This document shows, piece by piece, positions 59,791 to 64,000 of a stretch of 64,000 nucleotides of DNA. The DNA comes from Zeugodacus cucurbitae (lineage: Eukaryota; Arthropoda; Insecta; Diptera; Tephritidae). The stretch covers positions 54,020,501 through 54,084,500 of the forward strand of contig NC_071671.1 in NCBI RefSeq assembly GCF_028554725.1, in the 5' to 3' direction. How positions within the stretch are numbered: position 1 is the first letter of the stretch; each line of letters starts with the position of its first letter. The position numbers were made by a program, and so were the translations under genes. The notes below the pieces were generated by a model. It did no database searches and had not been told where the DNA came from. It saw only the letters and a list, made by a program, of their open reading frames with translations.

Positions 59791-61489
59791 AAAAAGAGTG
59801 GAAAGTGTCTAACCAATATTGCTAGAAACATCAGTAGAGAAGCCGGTATGCTCTTTTATTCAGTCGGTTCAGAAATTGAGTAAAGGACCCATTCTTATAG
59901 ACAATTTCGTGTCTCAGATTACTATTAGACCATTATTGTGGTGGACCCATTAGAGAGTACTATCAAGTACTCTCCATCGACTTGATAGTTCACGAATTTT
60001 AAAACTATCCTCATACAATTTTATATACAAACTATTTACTTCACATATGAATTACATTTTGCCACTTACTGACCGCTGACCATGAAAATTTGGCAGCTTA
60101 AAATCATCAAAATGCATATATTAGGGGTATTTGCTGCTCATATATTCATACATACAGTATATATATATACTACGTATGTACTTCCTGATTGTCTGCAGGT
60201 AACATTCTCGGATATTTTAGTATGTTAACAATAACTATTGCGGCAAATCATCTAATGTTTTTTTTTTTGGAAAGGCTCGAAGTAGGCGTCGGTACATACT
60301 TAGAACCCACAGAGCATATATGTATATAAATAAAAGTAGATCTATGTATAGTATATACACATTTAATATGTATAAAAATATGCATGTAGTTAGTTTGTCT
60401 CTTTAGAGCTATTCCCAGACAGTTGCATGTGCATAGACATTTCCCGCTGCCCAATTTCCCATTCCCCTTGTTGTCAATTTCAGTTGCACTGCTGAGGCTC
60501 GTCTTTTCGGCTATGCTGTCTAACTGAAATATATTTTTTTTTATTCGTCTATCCCAGTGAAATGTGCAACTGCACTCACGCAGGTAATTATAATAATTAT
60601 CTGACGGATGCATGAATGGACAGCAGAGGCAACGTGTGCGTGTGACCTACCATTCCCCCGCTTGCGCTGCCAAATTGCCGCTGTCCCCTTTAGCCTGTGG
60701 CTGCGCGAATCATAGAGAAGCTGAGTGTTTTATATAAATACATATATATAAGTATACATATATTTAGGATCCGTAAGTCCGCAAGTTATCGAACTGCTGT
60801 TATCCTGGGCGCTTCGTGCCGCCAATCGTATAACTATTAGCCAACCAGCAGTCCTCATCTAGCCGGCTAGTTTGCCAGCCTTACTGTGTCTTGGCTTGCA
60901 GTGTGCGCCTTGTAGGCGTTGACGCTGACACTAATTATATGATTTCGAAAATTGTTGTGTGTTTGTTGTTGCTTGCTTGTTGTTGGCACATTCTGAGCGC
61001 AATGTGCGACATGTGCATGTATGTCTTTGGTCCACTGATCATAGCTTCCTCGTTGCTTCAAAAACAATTTGGAGTTGGCGGATGTACAAAGACGATGTAT
61101 TCCGTGTGTTTTCGTTCGACCTTATTTTGGCTTCTCTTCCTCTTTTGACAAATTGCGGAACTCGCACAGAAGTAGTCGCATAAGTGGCAATAGAAATTAA
61201 TCACGCAAATCTATTATTTCGGTTGTTTTTGGTAACACGCAGCTGGTCGAAGGCCACCCACAGTTTGGGTAGGTTTTTAGTTTAGTGATTAGGATGGAAG
61301 GGAATTATATTTTTTGCATTTTTTTTAGTTCTCTTTGATATATGGATTTTCACATTCTACAAAGAGTTTTATAGTGCATGAGTGCCTTCTTTAAAAGTTT
61401 AGGGAAATGAGTGGAACTAACACTCGTATCTTGATCTCTGTCGACTTTACTCGAAATCAAGTATATCTTATCATATTATATTATGTCTA
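59791..61489. other. Unique spacer
   Basis: No gene recognised. Contains AT dinucleotide-rich palindromes (about 60154-60172). The frames at 60867-61183 have no domain. Confidence 0.4.
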
Positions 61490-62319
61490 CAACTTTGCTT
61501 CCGCCATTTTTTTGTAAATTGAAGGCTTTATTGTATAAAAGCGGTTACAAAAATTTTATTCAAAATATTGGCCGTCGCTAGCTACTACCTTTGACCATGA
61601 CGAAAGAACTTCTCATCTTTCGAGTCGATCCAAGTATCAATCCAATTTTGACCTCTTCATAAGATCTGAATGCTTGTTAGCTAGACCGTGTGCCATCGAT
61701 CGGAACAAGTGGTAGTCAGATGGAGCAACGTCTGGGAATACGGCGGGTGGGGTAAGATCTCCCATTTCAGCGTCTCCAAATATTTTTTGACCACCTTTGC
61801 GACGTTAGTCCAAGCATTGTCATGCTAGATAATGACTTTATCGTGTCTTTCCTCGTACTGTGGCCGTTTTTCTTTTAGTGCTAGGCTCAAACGCATCAAT
61901 TGCGTTCGGTATCGATCTCCTGTGATGGTTTCACTTGGTTTAGCAGCCAATTCAGCATCTTCGAAAAACTTCTCACTTCCACTTCGACTTCATAATCACC
62001 ATTGTTAAAACGTTGAAACCATTCGGGACATGTTCGTTCACTTAGAACAGCCTCACCGTCGTATCCGAAAGCATTCGATGAGCCTCAGCCGAACTTTAAT
62101 TGGAATTAAAAATGGAAAGCAAAATTTCTCGCAAATGTCGAGAATTCGGCTTAAAAAGTGACATTTTCAGTTGAGAATAAGTTTGGGATGCAAACAAATT
62201 TCTACATATATTTTGTTGGGTTAATGTTGACACAAATGTCCAAGATCGATATAAAACGATTTAATCGACCAGTGCTTGACCTAAGAGACATCTATTGGGA
62301 AACGGCGGAAGCAATGTTG
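61490..62319 (-). mobile_element. mariner element, internally deleted copy B
   Basis: 830-bp copy of the element at 1235, reversed. It has TA on both sides (61488-61489 and 62320-62321) and terminal inverted repeats CAACTTTGCTTCCGCC at the left and GGCGGAAGCAATGTTG at the right. The internal deletion junction near 61948 is the same as in copy A. Both TA duplicates are intact, so the insertion boundary is certain. Confidence 0.93.
61556..62164 (-). pseudogene. mariner transposase remnant (copy B)
   Basis: The ATG is at 62164-62162 and the terminal stop at 61558-61556. Minus frames repeat the landmarks of copy A: a damaged HTH (NEHVPNGFNVL where copy A reads ERTCREWFQRF, shifted frame), the junction, the GDRYRTQLMRL-equivalent in a shifted frame, PSDYHLFRSMAHGLA (retaining the third catalytic D), and SKVVASDGQYFE at the end. 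Compared with copy A it has different frameshifts but the same large deletion. Inactive. Confidence 0.88.
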
Positions 62320-62539
62320 TAGACCTAATACTTCGCTGTGGTTCTTCCTCGACTTTCTGTTATCCTGTTATTCAGCATCATATTTATATCATGATGATAT
62401 TATGAAGAAGGTTGTTGGATTATATCCTCTACACCATAGATTACGAAGAGCAGAAAAAGAGAGCTATGAATTATAATCTCACTCGAAAAGAAGTAGCTTT
62501 ACATTAAAATGTTATACTCTTTAATAAAGTAATTATTCT

Positions 62540-63130
62540 GTAAAGGAAATTTCGCGGTCTTGAACCGATTTCACTATATTTCACCATCTAGGTACAATGT
62601 ATACAATACAATACAGATTTATAAGGTATAAAGCCCAACGTATTTTTGAAAAATCCATAATTAGGTATATGGGAGCTAGGGGAAGTTATGACCCGATTTT
62701 AATAATTTTTGAAACATACTAAAAAAAGATTCCTCTGAATTACATTAAGATATCTGTGAGATTTACCTATATTTTCGGTGAAAAATGACCCTAAGGCACT
62801 GAATTCTTCATATTCGATATCCGGAATTTCGAAATTTTTTTTCACAAGTTATATTACAGATCACATACAGTATTTGCGTAAAGTTTTATTATGCAATCTT
62901 CATTGCTATATAAATCTATATATCATAAAGTGAAAGAATCAGATGGAATTCTAAATTGAGTCACATATATGGGAAGTGGTCGTGGTTGTGGGCCGATTTT
63001 GCCCATTTTCCAGCCTTTTTATCAAATAGGGAAGGGACTACAAGTCTTAGCAGCATCCGCTATATGCTAGACAGTTCTTATAAGAAGTTGATGGAAAAAA
63101 GTATGGCGATTTGCCACTTAGTGAAACTTT
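62540..63130 (-). repeat. Reversed partial copy of the dispersed repeat
   Basis: Shares with the minus strand of 27531-28815 several phrases, including GGGAGCTAGGGGAAGTTATG / ACCCGATTTT, the ATCTGTGAGATTTACCTAT segment (TGAATCTCTCAGATATTTTG in the other copy), TTCATATTCGATATCCGG and GGTCGTGGTTGTGGGCCGAT. The inverted-repeat ends are not present. Confidence 0.55.
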
Positions 63131-64000
63131 CACCCAAAGAAATTAAGAAATTATACTATTGTATATTGTATTAAAATATTTATACTATATATTATGAAAA
63201 TTTGCTTAAATATTTTCTTTTCTCCTTCTTTTAATTGCAGGTACGCTTGTGAATTTTATATACTGTTAACATAGCAATAATGGTGTGATTAAATTCATAT
63301 TTCTTTATTTAATTTAATTATAATTCTGATAAATCTTAAAGCTTAAAAAATGCAACAAAATTATTTGAGGCCATTTTTAATAATACACATATTAATTCTA
63401 GCTTTAATAGTTTCAATACAAATTTCAATAAATTTTATTCAAATTTATATAAATTTTCCAAAACGACATAGATTATCTATATATTAGCCTAAGACATATT
63501 CGATATATTTGTATTTAAATTTATGAACTTTTCAGCATATATACATGTATGTATAAGTATATCTCTATGTTTTTTGTTGTTTTTATACTTCAATATTGTG
63601 TTTTTTTTTGCGCCAATGACACAGTGTAGCACGTGCTTCAGATTATACGTTTCAATGACTCGTCGACTTTGGCAAATTGTGGCCTTTTATGCCGCGACAC
63701 ACAGACATACATACAAATATTGAAACGCATGTGAACAGCTAAAAGACAGTAAATACGCGTGTCTGTATTGTACATACACACACATGTTAACCTTTATATG
63801 CCAAGTTTCTGCTTTGTGGCAGCTCAAGTTGAGCGATCTTTGATTCAATTTGCAACCATTGTCATTTAATTAAGTCATGCTGCGAGATATGTTGCAACAA
63901 AAATAACAACAACAACAAAAGCAATGAAAATATTTTTTGTTTGAAACATACACACACATTCATATATTTGTATATATTGACTTCAACGCGCCTTTGCAGT
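63131..64000. other. Unique spacer with an acceptor-like site
   Basis: AT-rich. TTTTCTTTTCTCCTTCTT then TTAATTGCAG ends at 63240, a good 3' splice-site shape. The following frame stops after about ten codons. No partner donor is assigned. Confidence 0.3.

Noticed and set aside
1..64000. CRISPR arrays, rRNA genes, bacterial operons or LTR retrotransposons
   Set aside because: I looked for regular spacer repeats, rRNA landmarks, ribosome binding sites, paired long terminal repeats with polypurine tracts, and reverse-transcriptase YxDD motifs. None were seen.

Overview
This is a piece of insect nuclear genome, most likely from a higher fly. A true fruit fly (Tephritidae) is my best guess, but that is inference. 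The evidence: eukaryotic tRNA genes with no encoded CCA, AT-rich DNA dotted with TTG/CAA and other short tandem repeats, many mariner/Tc1-type transposon remnants, a Helitron, a truncated non-LTR retrotransposon, and no bacterial-style gene packing. I recognise no intact host protein-coding gene. The stretch reads as a gene-poor intergenic or large intronic region.

Layout. 0-4.2 kb: three identical tRNA-Phe(GAA) genes (two minus, one plus) with a deleted mariner copy and a mariner tail between them. 4.3-8.5 kb: a LINE fragment, then a Helitron of about 1.77 kb with recognisable ends and a decayed helicase. 9-14 kb: a mariner of a second family with terminal inverted repeats, and a 5'-truncated LINE insertion with a perfect 15-bp target-site duplication. 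14-20 kb: mostly unique sequence with a promoter-like GA-rich block near 15.7 kb. 20.2-21.9 kb: nested transposons (mariner inside Tc1). 22-27.5 kb: unique DNA with TTG repeats and a 17-bp minisatellite. 27.5-28.8 kb: a dispersed repeat bounded by short inverted repeats. 30.8-37.8 kb: three more copies of the second mariner family, one copy of a TTAA-flanked element, and a LINE piece. 39.5-40.6 kb: a Tc1-like element with 26-bp inverted repeats. 43.2-43.8 kb: a second TTAA-flanked element, inverted relative to the first. 46.7-47.5 kb: a mariner tail and a 91-codon reading frame with a signal-peptide-like start. 51.6-58.2 kb: two copies of another TTAA-flanked family, a CTCF-like motif, a mariner fragment, a candidate 5' exon with a strong splice donor, and a LINE RNase H remnant. 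59.4-63.2 kb: a deleted mariner, a second copy of the 1.2 kb mariner with the same internal deletion, and an inverted piece of the dispersed repeat.

Main message. Apart from the tRNAs, nearly everything recognisable is transposon debris, but it is informative. Two different mariner families each have two copies in this window sharing one internal deletion junction, which points to non-autonomous derivatives that spread after the deletion arose. The Helitron, the TTAA-flanked elements, the Tc1 with long inverted repeats and the LINE with target-site duplication all have boundaries that can be read directly. Host gene content is limited to the tRNAs and a few weak candidates.
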